DNA of 64,000 nucleotides from Planctomycetota bacterium (GTDB lineage: Bacteria; Planctomycetota; UBA8742; UBA2392). Both the position numbers and the translations under genes were made by a program. The notes beneath the pieces were generated by a model, which was given only the letters and a program-made list of their open reading frames with translations, had not been told where the DNA came from and made no database searches. The DNA lies in assembly GCA_019636195.1 (NCBI GenBank), contig JAHBYA010000008.1, positions 104,675 to 168,674 of the forward strand. Direction: 5' to 3'. Shown here piece by piece: positions 16,704 to 25,582 of this stretch (positions are counted from its first letter, which is position 1; every line of letters begins with the position of its first letter).

Positions 16704-18047
16704 ATGACCACACCTGAAGTGCAGCGACTGATTGACCGCCTTGCAGACAAAGACGCCGACGTTCGCCGCAGTGCAGCGGAAGCGCTGGGAAAGATCGGGC
16801 CGCAGGCAGAGGGCGCGGTCAAGGCGCTGGCCAAGGCGCTGCGCGACGAAAACAAGCATGTGGTGTTTGACGCCGCGTTTGCGCTCGGGCGCATCGGCGC
16901 CGCCAGCGTACCGCAGCTTGTGGACGCGCTGAAAGAAAACGAAGTCGAAGTCCGCCGCCGCAGCCTTGAGGCGCTGCGCATGATCGGCCACCGCGCCGTG
17001 GACGCCGTGCCGGCGCTGGCGCACGCCCTGCGCGACACGGCAGGCGAAATCCGCTGCTATGCAGCAGAAGCCTTGCGCAAGATCGGCCGCGCCGCAAAGG
17101 ACGCGATCCCGGAACTGATGTTGGCGCTCAAGGATGAAAAAGTTGACGTCCGCCGCGCAGCCGCCGAAGCGCTGGGCGACATGGGAGTTGAGGCCGTCGG
17201 GCCGCTGTGCAAGGCGCTGGCCGACAAAGATCCGAACGTGCGCTTTGACGCCGCCCACGCGATCGGCCGCATTGGCCCCGCCGCCAGCGGCGCCGTGCCC
17301 GCACTGATGGAAGTGCTGAAAAACGACGTCGCCAGCGTCCAGACCATCGCCGCCGAGGCGCTGGGCAATATCGGCCCCGCCGCGGAAGTCGCGGTACCCG
17401 TGCTGACCAGGGCGCTGACGGCGAACGACCCCAACGTGCGCGCGGCAGCCGCCAAGGCGCTGGGGCGTATCGGCAAGGGCGCGGTCAACGCGTTGATTGA
17501 AGTGCTCAGCGACGGCGACGCTCGCGTGCGCCGCCGCGCGGTGATGGCGCTTGGGCAGATCGGGCAGGACGCCCGCGACGCCGTGCCCGCACTGGCCGAG
17601 CTGCTGAACGATGAAGCTGTGCGCATCCAGGCCGCCGACGCACTGCGTGAAATCGGCGTGGCGGCAGCCGCGGCTGTGCCCAAGCTCATGGAAGTCATGC
17701 AGGAAGACGGCGAAGTCAGCCGCGCCGCCAGCGACGCACTGGGCGCCATCGGCACTGCGGCGGTGCAGCCATTGCGCAAGGCGCTGGTCGCGGGCAACAC
17801 GCACATCAAGTTGCGCAGCCTGAGCGCGCTGGGCGCGGTAGGCGAAAGCGCCAGCACCGCCGTCAGCGAGCTGGAGAAGTGCCTGAGCGATGAAGATGAA
17901 CGTGTGCGCTTCAACGCCGCCCGCGCGCTGGAAAAGATGGGCGAACGCGCCCGCCCCGCGGAAGCCGCACTGAAGAAAGCCCTGCAGGACGAAGACGAAG
18001 ACGTAAGATACTGGGCCGGCGAAGCCCTGAAGAAACTGCAAAGCTAG
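16704..18047 (+). CDS. HEAT-repeat (PBS-lyase-like) protein
   Basis: A 447-residue protein made of about 14 tandem ~31-residue HEAT repeats, with the recurring pattern VRxxAAEALGxIGxxAxxAVPxL (for example DPNVRFDAAHAIGRIGPAAS and DPNVRAAAAKALGRIGKGAV). It forms a continuous helical solenoid used as a protein-binding scaffold, similar to phycobilin lyase-like HEAT proteins found widely outside phototrophs. There is no signal peptide or membrane helix. GAGGG precedes the ATG, and a 13-bp hairpin follows the stop. The binding partner is unknown. The near-identical repeats could also promote recombination. Confidence 0.92.
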   Translation: MTTPEVQRLIDRLADKDADVRRSAAEALGKIGPQAEGAVKALAKALRDENKHVVFDAAFALGRIGAASVPQLVDALKENEVEVRRRSLEALRMIGHRAVDAVPALAHALRDTAGEIRCYAAEALRKIGRAAKDAIPELMLALKDEKVDVRRAAAEALGDMGVEAVGPLCKALADKDPNVRFDAAHAIGRIGPAASGAVPALMEVLKNDVASVQTIAAEALGNIGPAAEVAVPVLTRALTANDPNVRAAAAKALGRIGKGAVNALIEVLSDGDARVRRRAVMALGQIGQDARDAVPALAELLNDEAVRIQAADALREIGVAAAAAVPKLMEVMQEDGEVSRAASDALGAIGTAAVQPLRKALVAGNTHIKLRSLSALGAVGESASTAVSELEKCLSDEDERVRFNAARALEKMGERARPAEAALKKALQDEDEDVRYWAGEALKKLQS

Positions 18048-18057
18048 GCAATCCGCT

Positions 18058-18087
18058 CACAACCGCCCGCTTACGCGGGCGGTTGTG
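18058..18087 (+). terminator. Hairpin after the HEAT-repeat gene
   Basis: A 13-bp perfect stem CACAACCGCCCGC/GCGGGCGGTTGTG with loop TTAC is followed by only CTTGC, so termination may be imperfect. Confidence 0.7.
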
Positions 18088-18132
18088 CTTGCTACCCTTG
18101 CCGCCCTCACGGGCAATGAATGGAGCGATTCC

Positions 18133-19374
18133 ATGAGCACGGCCACTGCCGTCGGCTTACGCTGCAGAGAATGCGGCACCGAGTACGCCGACAACCCGAT
18201 CAACGTGTGCGAACACGACTTCGCGCCCCTTGAAGTTGTTTACGACTACGACCAGGTCAAGCGCGACCTTACCCGCGAAAGTATCGCCGCCAGAGCTTTC
18301 AACATGTGGCGCTACCGCGAACTGCTGCCCGAGCAGCAGCCCGTCAGCGGCTTCAACACCGGCGGCACGCCGCTGTACCACGCGCGCAACCTCGGCAAAA
18401 AGCTGGGCTTTCCCAACCTGTACGTGAAGTTCGACGGCGTGTGTGTGCCCACGCTCAGTTTCAAAGACCGCGTGGTGGCCGTGAGCATCGCCCGCGCCAA
18501 GCGCTTCGGCTTTGACACGGTTGGCTGTGCCAGCACAGGCAACCTCGCGAACAGTGTAGCCGCCCAGGCCGCGCAAGCGGGCTTAAAGGCCGTCATCCTG
18601 ATCCCCAAGTCGCTCGAGCAAGCCAAGATCGCCAACACCCAGATCTACGGCGCCAAGCTGATCAAGGTCGATGGCCACTACGACGACGTGAACCGCCTGT
18701 GCGCCGAAATCGCCAACGACGCGCGCATCGGCATCGTGAACGTCAACCTGCGCGCCTACTACGCCGAGGGCAGCAAGAGCATGGGCTTTGAAGTTGCCGA
18801 GCAGCTTGGCTGGCGCGCCCCCGACAATGTGGTGGTGTGCATGGCCGGCGGCAGTTTGATCAACAAGCTCAGCAAGGCCTTCAAGGAGTTTGAAAAGCTC
18901 GGTCTGCTGGAAAACGAGGTCAAGACGCGCTTCTGGGGCGCACAAGCCGCCGGCTGCAACCCGATCACCGACGCCATCAAGCGCAAGTCGGACCTGGTCA
19001 AGCCGGTCAAAGAGCCCAACACCATCGCCCGCAGCATTGCGATCGGCAACCCAGCCGACGGCTACTTTGCCGCGCGGCTGTGTTTGGACAGCGGCGGCGG
19101 CGGTGATGACGTGACTGACGCCGAGATCATCGACGGCATGAAGCTGCTGGCAGAAACGGAAGGCTTGTTCACGGAAACCGCGGGTGGGGTCACAATGGCG
19201 ACATTCGTGAAGCTGGCAAAGGCCGGGCGCTTTGACCCCAACGAAACCACGGTTCTGTGCATTACCGGGCAAGGGTTGAAGACGATGGACGCGCTGCTGG
19301 AGCCGGGCGTGTTGCCCCAAGCGCCGATCATCAAACCGACGCTGAGCGCGTTCAAAGATTTGCGCATCTCGTAA
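18133..19374 (+). CDS. thrC: Threonine synthase
   Basis: This enzyme converts O-phosphohomoserine to threonine using PLP. The 413 residues start with a small zinc-ribbon-like segment (GLRCRECGTEYADNP), then GGTPLYHARNLGKKLG, the PLP lysine motif TLSFKDR (Lys about 111), the substrate loop ASTGNLANSVAA, and MAGGSLINK as the phosphate loop. It matches the shorter bacterial/archaeal/plant-type thrC with an N-terminal Cys pair. GGAG lies upstream of the ATG at 18133; the 16-codon longer frame has no support. A TACCCT hexamer ~40 nt upstream could be the promoter -10. No other threonine pathway genes are nearby. Such ThrC-like proteins can also be cysteate or other synthases, but thrC is the best fit. 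Confidence 0.9.
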   Translation: MSTATAVGLRCRECGTEYADNPINVCEHDFAPLEVVYDYDQVKRDLTRESIAARAFNMWRYRELLPEQQPVSGFNTGGTPLYHARNLGKKLGFPNLYVKFDGVCVPTLSFKDRVVAVSIARAKRFGFDTVGCASTGNLANSVAAQAAQAGLKAVILIPKSLEQAKIANTQIYGAKLIKVDGHYDDVNRLCAEIANDARIGIVNVNLRAYYAEGSKSMGFEVAEQLGWRAPDNVVVCMAGGSLINKLSKAFKEFEKLGLLENEVKTRFWGAQAAGCNPITDAIKRKSDLVKPVKEPNTIARSIAIGNPADGYFAARLCLDSGGGGDDVTDAEIIDGMKLLAETEGLFTETAGGVTMATFVKLAKAGRFDPNETTVLCITGQGLKTMDALLEPGVLPQAPIIKPTLSAFKDLRIS

Positions 19375-19481
19375 CTTGTTGCACCCGATGGAGTTACGGC
19401 AGGCGGTTAAATGTCTGTTTGACTTGTGCCGCCTCCCGTCGGATAGTCTCGCCGGGCCAAAGGGGCCCTACGGAGAATAAT

Positions 19482-20117
19482 ATGTGGAAATGGATGCTTG
19501 GATTTGCCTTGGCGTTGACGGTCGCTGTGCCCACGGTGGCTCAGGAGAAGGAGCGGGCCAAGGAAGAGAAGAAGACTGAGTCAAAGGACGAAAAGAAGGA
19601 AGAGAAGAAAGAAGAAAAGAAGGACGGCGAAGAGGGCCGCAAGGCCACGCTGAAGGACTACGAGAAGATCGACTACAACAAGCCCTACAAGACCAAGGGC
19701 AACACCTGGACCACCAAGACCACCACGAAGTACGGTGAGATGACGATGGTCAGCTACATGAAGTTCGAGGTGACCGAGGTCGGCGAGAAGAAGGCCAAGT
19801 ACAAGATCATCATGCTCGACGAGGAAAAGAAGGAAACCTACAGCGACGAGCACGAGTACGAGTTCTATGAAGTGGAAAAGTCCGAAGACGGCGACAAAGA
19901 CGGCGACGAGCCCGAAGTTGAGCTTGAAGGCCGCGTGGTCAAGATCAAGGTTGAAGCCGGCGAGTTCGAGTGCCTGCTGACCACCTACAAGGACGAAGAG
20001 AGCAAGTACGAAAGCAAGATGTACATGTGCCTGAAGACCGGCATCGGCGTAAAGTCGTGGACCAAAGGCGAAGAGTTCGAGACCACCTCTGAACTCACCG
20101 AGTACAAGGTTTCCTAG
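19482..20117 (+). CDS. Secreted Lys/Glu-rich protein of unknown function
   Basis: A 211-residue exported protein. The signal peptide WKWMLGFALALTVAVPTVAQ is followed by a highly charged segment (residues ~22-52, mostly K and E), then a beta-rich domain (DYNKPYKTKGNTWTTKTTTK) ending LKTGIGVKSWTKGEEFETTS. The domain resembles small DUF3108-type or lipoprotein-carrier-like folds in outline only. GGAGA lies 7 nt before the ATG at 19482, and TAGTCT at 19444-19449 could be the -10. It is monocistronic, ending in a strong terminator. Confidence 0.8.
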   Translation: MWKWMLGFALALTVAVPTVAQEKERAKEEKKTESKDEKKEEKKEEKKDGEEGRKATLKDYEKIDYNKPYKTKGNTWTTKTTTKYGEMTMVSYMKFEVTEVGEKKAKYKIIMLDEEKKETYSDEHEYEFYEVEKSEDGDKDGDEPEVELEGRVVKIKVEAGEFECLLTTYKDEESKYESKMYMCLKTGIGVKSWTKGEEFETTSELTEYKVS

Positions 20118-20132
20118 TCAGATGTCACCCCG

Positions 20133-20168
20133 ACCGGGCGCCCTTTGGGGCGCCCGGTTTTTGTTTCC
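20133..20168 (+). terminator. Strong terminator
   Basis: An 11-bp stem ACCGGGCGCCC/GGGCGCCCGGT with loop TTTG is followed by TTTTTGTTT. It ends the secreted-protein transcript. Confidence 0.93.
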
Positions 20169-20245
20169 GCGTGCCATAGCGCACTTGCCGTACGGGCTTG
20201 AATCCGCTTGCTGCCCCTCTAGTATCCGCCCACGGAGTTTTGGGC

Positions 20246-21871
20246 ATGGACCTGCTGGCTGCGGCATTTGACCCGCAAAACCTGAAGCATCACCTCAGTG
20301 TGATCACTTTCCTGCCGTTGGCGGGCGCGATCCTGATCGCGTTTATCAACAGCAAGCGCGCCCGTGAAATCAAGGCGCTGAGCGTGTTCTTCACGCTGAT
20401 CACGTTTGTGGCAAGTCTGCCGATCCTGTTCGAGTTCAAGTCCAACGCCGGCTTCCAGATGACCGAAAAGGTGGACTGGATTCCCGCCTTCAACATCCAG
20501 TACGCCATGGGCGTTGACGGCATCAGCCTGTTTCTTGTGCTGCTGACGACGTTTCTTGGCCCGATCATCATGCTTTCGTGCGCCACCAACGTGCACAAGC
20601 GGGTCAAAGAGTTCTTCATCTCCATGCTGGTACTGCAAACGGGCGTCATCGGCAGCTTTTGTGCGATGGACCTGTTCCTGTTCTATGTGTTCTTTGAGCT
20701 GATGCTCATCCCCATGTACCTGCTGATCGGCGTGTGGGGCAGCGACCCGCAGGGCCGCCGCGATGCAGCCATCAAGTTCTTTATCTACACGCTGCTGGGC
20801 TCATTGCTGATGTTCCTGGCGGTGCTGTATGTGGCCAACATCACCGGCACCTTCGAAATCCCGGTGCTGGCGCAGCGACTGCAGGAAATGGCCCGTACCG
20901 GCGAGTTCACACGCACTGCGCAATACGTGTGCTTTGCCGCGTTCATGCTCAGCTTTGCCGTCAAGACGCCGATGTGGCCCTTCCACACCTGGCTGCCCGA
21001 CGCGCACACTGAAGCCCCCACCGGCGGCTCGGTGGTGCTGGCGGGCGTGCTGCTGAAGCTGGGCACCTACGGCATGCTGCGCTTTGCAATCCCGTTCTTT
21101 CCGGAGCCCGCGCTGACGCTTGGCCCGGCCATCTGCGTGCTGGCTGTGATCGGGATTATCTACGGGTCCATGATGTCGATCGCGCAGTTGCTGCACAACG
21201 GCGACTGGAAGCGCATGATCGCGTACAGCTCGGTGGGCCACATGGGCTTTATCGTGCTGGGAATTTTCAGCTTCAACCTGGTTGCGACGCAGGGCGCCCT
21301 GATCCAGAACATCAACCACGGCATCAGCACCGGCCTGCTGTTCTTGCTGGTGGGCATTGTCTATGAGCGGCGCCACACCCGCCAATTCGACGAGTACGGG
21401 GGCATTGCCAAGGTGATGCCCAAGTTTGCAATCCTGTTCATGGTTGCGACGCTGGCCAGCGTGGGCCTGCCGGGCACGAACGGGTTTGTCGGCGAGTTCC
21501 TGATCCTGCTGGGTACCTTCGGCGGCGTGCAGGAAGTCGGAATGCCCAGGGACTGGAGCTGGACCTACCTCAGCACGCTGTCAGTGCTGGCAGCCACCGG
21601 CGTGATCCTTGGCGCCGTGTACATGCTCTGGAGCTACCAGCGCGTGTTCTTTGGTGAAATCAAGGTCGAGGAAAACCGGCGCCTAAAAGACGTCAACGCC
21701 ACCGAAATGGCGTTTACGCTGCCCATGGTCGCCATGATCTTCCTGATCGGCGTCGCGCCCGGCTGGTTCCTGAGCCGCACCGAGCCTGCGGTGAAGGCCA
21801 ACCTTGAACAAAGCGTGCAGGCCGCCGAAATCATCCGCACCAAGCAACAGGTGCGCGGAACCGGCCGTTAG
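20246..21871 (+). CDS. nuoM: NADH-quinone oxidoreductase subunit M (isolated)
   Basis: A membrane-arm, proton-pumping subunit of complex I with 541 residues and ~14 hydrophobic helices. Hallmarks include VDGISLFLVLLTTFLGP, DLFLFYVFFELMLIPMYLLI (with the conserved ELMLIPM Glu), KTPMWPFHTWLPDAHTEAPT (the Nuo/Mrp signature) and MIAYSSVGHMGFIVLG. GGAG precedes the ATG at 20246 by ~10 nt; the 16-codon longer frame begins with TTG and lacks support. No other nuo gene is in the 64-kb window, so this is either an isolated nuoM copy or the operon is split. Mrp-antiporter MrpD or related Nqo13-like subunits are alternatives, but length and ELMLIPM favour NuoM. Confidence 0.9.
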   Translation: MDLLAAAFDPQNLKHHLSVITFLPLAGAILIAFINSKRAREIKALSVFFTLITFVASLPILFEFKSNAGFQMTEKVDWIPAFNIQYAMGVDGISLFLVLLTTFLGPIIMLSCATNVHKRVKEFFISMLVLQTGVIGSFCAMDLFLFYVFFELMLIPMYLLIGVWGSDPQGRRDAAIKFFIYTLLGSLLMFLAVLYVANITGTFEIPVLAQRLQEMARTGEFTRTAQYVCFAAFMLSFAVKTPMWPFHTWLPDAHTEAPTGGSVVLAGVLLKLGTYGMLRFAIPFFPEPALTLGPAICVLAVIGIIYGSMMSIAQLLHNGDWKRMIAYSSVGHMGFIVLGIFSFNLVATQGALIQNINHGISTGLLFLLVGIVYERRHTRQFDEYGGIAKVMPKFAILFMVATLASVGLPGTNGFVGEFLILLGTFGGVQEVGMPRDWSWTYLSTLSVLAATGVILGAVYMLWSYQRVFFGEIKVEENRRLKDVNATEMAFTLPMVAMIFLIGVAPGWFLSRTEPAVKANLEQSVQAAEIIRTKQQVRGTGR

Positions 21872-22539
21872 TCGCGCGCTTCGCCGCGGGCCTTGCGCAC
21901 CGTCTCGCTGTATTCCACTTGCCGGCGCTCAAACTCCGTGCGCGGCGTCACCGGCTCAGTAACCACCGTGTCCTGCTGGCAGACCGGCTTGGCACAGCGC
22001 GGTTGTGCCGGGTGCTGCGCGTGTTCCGGCTCCACCAGCGTGCAATCGGCAGGCGTGCCGCGGCACTCAGCGCCCCTTTGCCGGGGTCGGTCGTGCATCA
22101 ACGCCACGCTGATTGCAGCCATCGACATGACCAGACCGATCAGCGCCAGCACCGGCAGGCGCCGCTTGGAGCGGGCATACGCAAAACCTCTGACGCCCTC
22201 CATCAACCCGACAACGCCGACCGCAACGCAGAGCACGCCGCACACGCCCCAGTCAACCAGTACCAGGCCGGTGGTGCCAAAGACCAGCGACCAGAAGGCA
22301 GCGCCGCTGCGGCGCCGGTCCGCGCATCGCCACTGCGACACGTTGCATCGCGGCACAGTTGGCGCCGGGCGCTTCTGCCATGTCGGGTAGGGCTTGTAGC
22401 CGTATGGCACAGCCGGCTTGGCGGCCTCGGTGTCCGCGAACACGCCGGCGCCGCAGGCTGGGCAATGAAGCTTTGCGCCACCGTAGCCCTCGCTGATGGT
22501 GCCGTTCCAGCCGCAGTTGCATTGCGCGTGCAGGGGCAT
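21868..22539 (-). CDS. Zinc-ribbon membrane protein of unknown function
   Basis: A 223-residue protein. The N-terminus has two CxxC/CxC-type pairs (QCNCGWNG and HCPACGAG) forming a likely zinc ribbon. Two hydrophobic helices follow: TTGLVLVDWGVCGVLCVAVG and LPVLALIGLVMSMAAISVAL. A Cys-containing, probably exported C-terminal tail ends the protein. The final stop overlaps the nuoM stop by 4 bp, head to head. A perfect TATAAT ends 6 nt before the ATG at 22539 with no ribosome site, so the mRNA is probably leaderless. Function unknown. Confidence 0.75.
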   Translation of the reverse strand: MPLHAQCNCGWNGTISEGYGGAKLHCPACGAGVFADTEAAKPAVPYGYKPYPTWQKRPAPTVPRCNVSQWRCADRRRSGAAFWSLVFGTTGLVLVDWGVCGVLCVAVGVVGLMEGVRGFAYARSKRRLPVLALIGLVMSMAAISVALMHDRPRQRGAECRGTPADCTLVEPEHAQHPAQPRCAKPVCQQDTVVTEPVTPRTEFERRQVEYSETVRKARGEARD

Positions 22540-22545
22540 GAGGGG

Positions 22546-22551
22546 ATTATA
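22546..22551 (-). promoter_or_regulatory. Perfect TATAAT, leaderless start at 22539
   Basis: TATAAT on the minus strand ends exactly 6 nt before the ATG of the zinc-ribbon gene. It is the clearest -10 in the leaderless set. Confidence 0.65.
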
Positions 22552-22600
22552 CCCCGTGGCTGTGCAACTTGCATAATGTTTGGCAACTCGCGCCTGGCGG

Positions 22601-23749
22601 CTACTTCAGGGCTTCGCGGGCGCTTTGCAGGCGCAGCTTTTCGCTGTCTTTGAAGTAGGCCCGCAGCATGGCCTGTGTAGCCTGCGGGATGTCGTAGTCT
22701 TCCTCGGCGAAGGCTTCGTTGAAGTAGCGTGCGGCCTCGGGGTCGCGGTCAAGGTCAAGCAGCGCCCTGACCCGGGCTGCGCGCACGTGGTCAGACAGGC
22801 CGTACTGGTTGACTTCAGCCAGAAACTCGTCGGCGGCCTGCAACACGCCTTGCGGGTCATGGCGGTACTCGGCGCGGCGCACGCGGGCAAACAGGCGCAT
22901 CTCTTTGGTCTCGGACTCAACGGCGGCAACCAGCCCGCGCGAATCCGGCAGCGTGCCGCGCGACGAAATGCTGTAGCCGCCGCTCAGCACATCAGGGGCA
23001 GCCACCTTGTCCAGCGCGGCGCGAATGCGACCAGCATCCACGGGGCGCCCGGCGCGGTTGCTTTCAATGATCTCGGTGTCGAGGGTCTCAATGGCTGCGC
23101 CAAGGCTTCCCAGAAACGCCATGTACTCCATGCGCCGCGCCGCGGGCAGGCGCACGACCTCGCCTTCCAGCCATTGGTTGCGGCGCGCCAGGTCAGACGA
23201 CTCCAGCTCAATGCGCAGCAGCTGCCGCATCACCGCTGGTTCCTGGCTGCCCGCCGCGTTCACGTTGCGGCGCAAACGCTCGGTGCGCTCAAGGTGGTCG
23301 CCCAGCGCCGGCAGCAGGTCTTCTTCGGTGGGTGTAAACTCCGCGCCAATCAGCGCGCCGCCGGTGCCCGTGACGTCCGGCTCGCGCTGCCACAGCCCGG
23401 GCACGCCGACCACCGCCAGCACCAGCGCCGCAGCCACGGCGCCCGCGCCAACCTGCACGGCATGCTGCCAAAGCGGTGTGTGCGCACGTAAAATGCGCCC
23501 CCGCGCGCGCTCGGCCAGTTCCTCTTCGCGGATTCGCCCGATCACCTTCTTGTCGAAGTCCGGGGGCGGCGCCTTCACCGGCAGCTCGCGCAGCAGCTTC
23601 AGTGCGCCCTGCAACTGCTCAACCTGCGCAGCCAGGGCCGCGTTGCCTTCCATGCGGCGACGAAACGCGCGTTCGGTCTCGGCGTCCATGCGGCCGTCCA
23701 CGAACTCGTGGATTTCCGGCGGAAACGGCTGGTACTCGGATGCTTCCAT
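22601..23749 (-). CDS. Membrane anti-sigma-factor-like protein
   Basis: A 382-residue single-pass membrane protein encoded directly after an ECF sigma factor. The N-terminal ~90 residues (PPEIHEFVDGRMDAETERAF and ALKLLRELPVKAPPPDFDKK) look like an anti-sigma domain of the RsiW type, but the zinc HxxxCxxC motif is absent. A hydrophobic helix lies at ~100-118 (GAGAVAAALVLAVVGVPGLW), followed by an extracytoplasmic helical region to the end. The expected role is to hold the partner sigma factor at the membrane until a signal releases it. The ATG at 23749 has no clear ribosome site. The 43475-44800 gene is a second anti-sigma candidate in the same arrangement. Confidence 0.75.
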   Translation of the reverse strand: MEASEYQPFPPEIHEFVDGRMDAETERAFRRRMEGNAALAAQVEQLQGALKLLRELPVKAPPPDFDKKVIGRIREEELAERARGRILRAHTPLWQHAVQVGAGAVAAALVLAVVGVPGLWQREPDVTGTGGALIGAEFTPTEEDLLPALGDHLERTERLRRNVNAAGSQEPAVMRQLLRIELESSDLARRNQWLEGEVVRLPAARRMEYMAFLGSLGAAIETLDTEIIESNRAGRPVDAGRIRAALDKVAAPDVLSGGYSISSRGTLPDSRGLVAAVESETKEMRLFARVRRAEYRHDPQGVLQAADEFLAEVNQYGLSDHVRAARVRALLDLDRDPEAARYFNEAFAEEDYDIPQATQAMLRAYFKDSEKLRLQSAREALK

Positions 23750-23784
23750 TTCTGGCCCCGGTCTTGCCCCGCGCAGGAGCGTTT

Positions 23785-23815
23785 CCTTGCCGCCGCGTCA
23801 CGCACGGCGGCAAGG
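23785..23815 (-). other. 11-bp hairpin between sigma and anti-sigma genes
   Basis: CCTTGCCGCCG/CGGCGGCAAGG with a 9-nt loop lies in the 109-bp gap between the two genes. No T-run follows in either direction, so it is more likely an mRNA-processing or partial-attenuation structure than a full terminator. Confidence 0.6.
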
Positions 23816-23858
23816 CGACTCTCCTGTTACGCGCGGCGGCGTTTGACCCGCCAGAAAA

Positions 23859-24410
23859 TCATGCGCCTGCACTCTGTTTGCCTTCGTCCCGGTCAATGTG
23901 TCGCGAGATGCGCTGGGTAAAGAACTCGCGGGCCCGCGCCAGGCGCGCCGACACCGTCTTCACGCTGCACCCCAGGATTTCTGCGGCTTCCTCGTGCGTC
24001 AGTTGCTGCACATCGACCAACTCGAGCACATCGCGAAACTTCGGGCTCATGGCGTCCAGCGCCTGCTGGATCAGCCCGCGCAGTTCGTTGTTCGTTGTGG
24101 TCGCAGCCGGCCCGCGCCCCGGGTGCTCAAACTGCGGGGCGTCATCCTCATCATCGTCGGGCTGGCGGCCCTTAAGCACCGTAAACGTCACCGGCCGCTT
24201 CTTGCGGATGTAGTCGGTGACCAGGTTGCGCGCCACGCGGTACAGCCATGCACTGGCGGTCTGGTCGCGGATGTTGGCAAGCTCTTTGAACAGCCGGACG
24301 AACGTTTCCTGCGCGATGTCCTCACTGGCGGACTCGTCCTTCACCAGCCGCAGGACGTAGTTGAAAATCGGCCCGCGGTAGCGCTCAAGGTACTTTTCGA
24401 ACCGGTCCAT
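23859..24410 (-). CDS. ECF RNA polymerase sigma factor (first of two)
   Basis: A 183-residue sigma factor directing RNA polymerase to a regulon. Region 2 is present (NYVLRLVKDESASEDIAQET then FVRLFKEL, with the SAWLYRVARNLVTDYIRKKR DNA-melting/-10 segment), and so is region 4 (SPKFRDVLELVDVQQLTHEE, AAEILGCSVKTVSARLARAR) with its helix-turn-helix. The linker (~85-115) is acidic and long. I chose the ATG at 24410 (GGGAG upstream); a start at 24473 with GGGGGA is also possible and would add 21 residues. The gene is followed by its membrane anti-sigma partner. Confidence 0.9.
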   Translation of the reverse strand: MDRFEKYLERYRGPIFNYVLRLVKDESASEDIAQETFVRLFKELANIRDQTASAWLYRVARNLVTDYIRKKRPVTFTVLKGRQPDDDEDDAPQFEHPGRGPAATTTNNELRGLIQQALDAMSPKFRDVLELVDVQQLTHEEAAEILGCSVKTVSARLARAREFFTQRISRHIDRDEGKQSAGA

Positions 24411-24652
24411 GCGGGGCGAGTCTCCCTGGACCGTAGATTGTGCTCGCGGTTGTGGTTTTAAGCCAAGGTACATTTGGATTCCCCCGAGTCAGGCGCGGCC
24501 CTGACTGAAGTAATACGCCCTGCCAAGTGCATTTTCCCCGCAAAAAAGCAGGCAGGGAGGGGGTGAAGGTGACAAAACTCGGGGCCTGTAGGCCCGGCTC
24601 AGGGCACCCGAGCCTGCTGCCTCCTGCCTCCTGACAAGCTATTCTTGCCCGG
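24411..24652. other. Intergenic region with dispersed repeat words
   Basis: A 242-bp region divergent between the sigma factor and ispD. It contains GCAGGCAGGGAGG and CTGCTGCCTCCTGCCTCCTG (24613-24632), words also found near 8855 and 44825, and the ispD promoter hexamer at its right edge. No gene is seen. Confidence 0.6.
24640..24645 (+). promoter_or_regulatory. -10-like TATTCT, leaderless ispD
   Basis: TATTCT ends 7 nt before the ispD ATG at 24653. No ribosome site is visible. Confidence 0.55.
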
Positions 24653-25462
24653 ATGAACGACTTCAGCGTGGTAATTGTTGCCGGCGGTTCCGGCTCACGG
24701 ATGCAGGCGCCCACCAAGAAGGCCCTGCTCGAAATCGCGGGCGCGCCCCTTGTGGTGCACTCGGCCCGGGCGTTCTTCAAGGTACCCGGAGTTGCCGAAG
24801 TGATCGTCGTACTGCCCGCCGACGAAATGGAGCGCATTGCCAAAGGCAAGCTTCATGCGGCCATCAGTGAATTGGCCAACGCCCCGATGGTGATTCATCA
24901 GCTTGCAGCCGTCGGCGTAAGCCGCATCGCGGCAGGCGGCAAGCGGCGGCAGGACAGCGTGCTCAACGGCCTGAACGCCTGTGACAAATGCATCCCCTAC
25001 GCCATGATCCATGACGCCGCCCGGCCATTTGTCGCCAGCGCCGAGCTCACACGCCTGATGCAGAAAACCCGCGAGACCGGCGCCGCCATCCTGGCCCACC
25101 CCGTACGGGACACTCTAAAGCGCGTGGAAGGCGACACGATCACCGCCAACGTCGAACGCGCGGGCCTGTGGGGCGCACAAACGCCGCAGGCATTCCGGCG
25201 CGACCAGCTGCTTCGGGCCTTTTCCATGCACAATGCGCAGGACGTGACCGACGACGCCGCCATGGCTGCGCTGGCAGGAATTGCCTGCGCGGTCGTGCAG
25301 GGCAGCGCCAGCAACTTCAAGATCACGACGCCCGAGGACATTGAGGTGGCGGAAGCCCTGCTGGCTGTGCGAAGTGCCCGACAGGGCGAGTTCCGGCCGG
25401 CAAGCGCGATCTTTCGCAAGATCCCGAACAGTGACACGATCTTTGACGTACGGCCGGAGTAA
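24653..25462 (+). CDS. ispD: 2-C-methyl-D-erythritol 4-phosphate cytidylyltransferase
   Basis: IspD transfers CMP from CTP to MEP in the non-mevalonate isoprenoid pathway. The 269 residues show the nucleotidyltransferase start VVIVAGGSGSRMQAPTKKAL (GxGxRM...KK), then RIAAGGKRRQDSVLNGL, IHDAARPFVASAEL, DTLKRVEGDTITANVERAGL with WGAQTPQAF, and a final NFKITTPEDIEVAEALL, all family motifs. The protein is ~35 residues longer than most because of a C-terminal tail (RQGEFRPASAIFRKIPNSDT). No ispF follows. It is next to rpsO. Confidence 0.95.
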   Translation: MNDFSVVIVAGGSGSRMQAPTKKALLEIAGAPLVVHSARAFFKVPGVAEVIVVLPADEMERIAKGKLHAAISELANAPMVIHQLAAVGVSRIAAGGKRRQDSVLNGLNACDKCIPYAMIHDAARPFVASAELTRLMQKTRETGAAILAHPVRDTLKRVEGDTITANVERAGLWGAQTPQAFRRDQLLRAFSMHNAQDVTDDAAMAALAGIACAVVQGSASNFKITTPEDIEVAEALLAVRSARQGEFRPASAIFRKIPNSDTIFDVRPE

Positions 25463-25582
25463 AGCGAGGGGTTGTGGGCCTCCCCATTGACGGGGCGGAC
25501 CTTGCTGCTACCTTTTCGCGCCAACAGGACACGCCGATGGCGGTTACGACTGCTGCCGGCGCACGTGCAAGGAAAGGAAACG

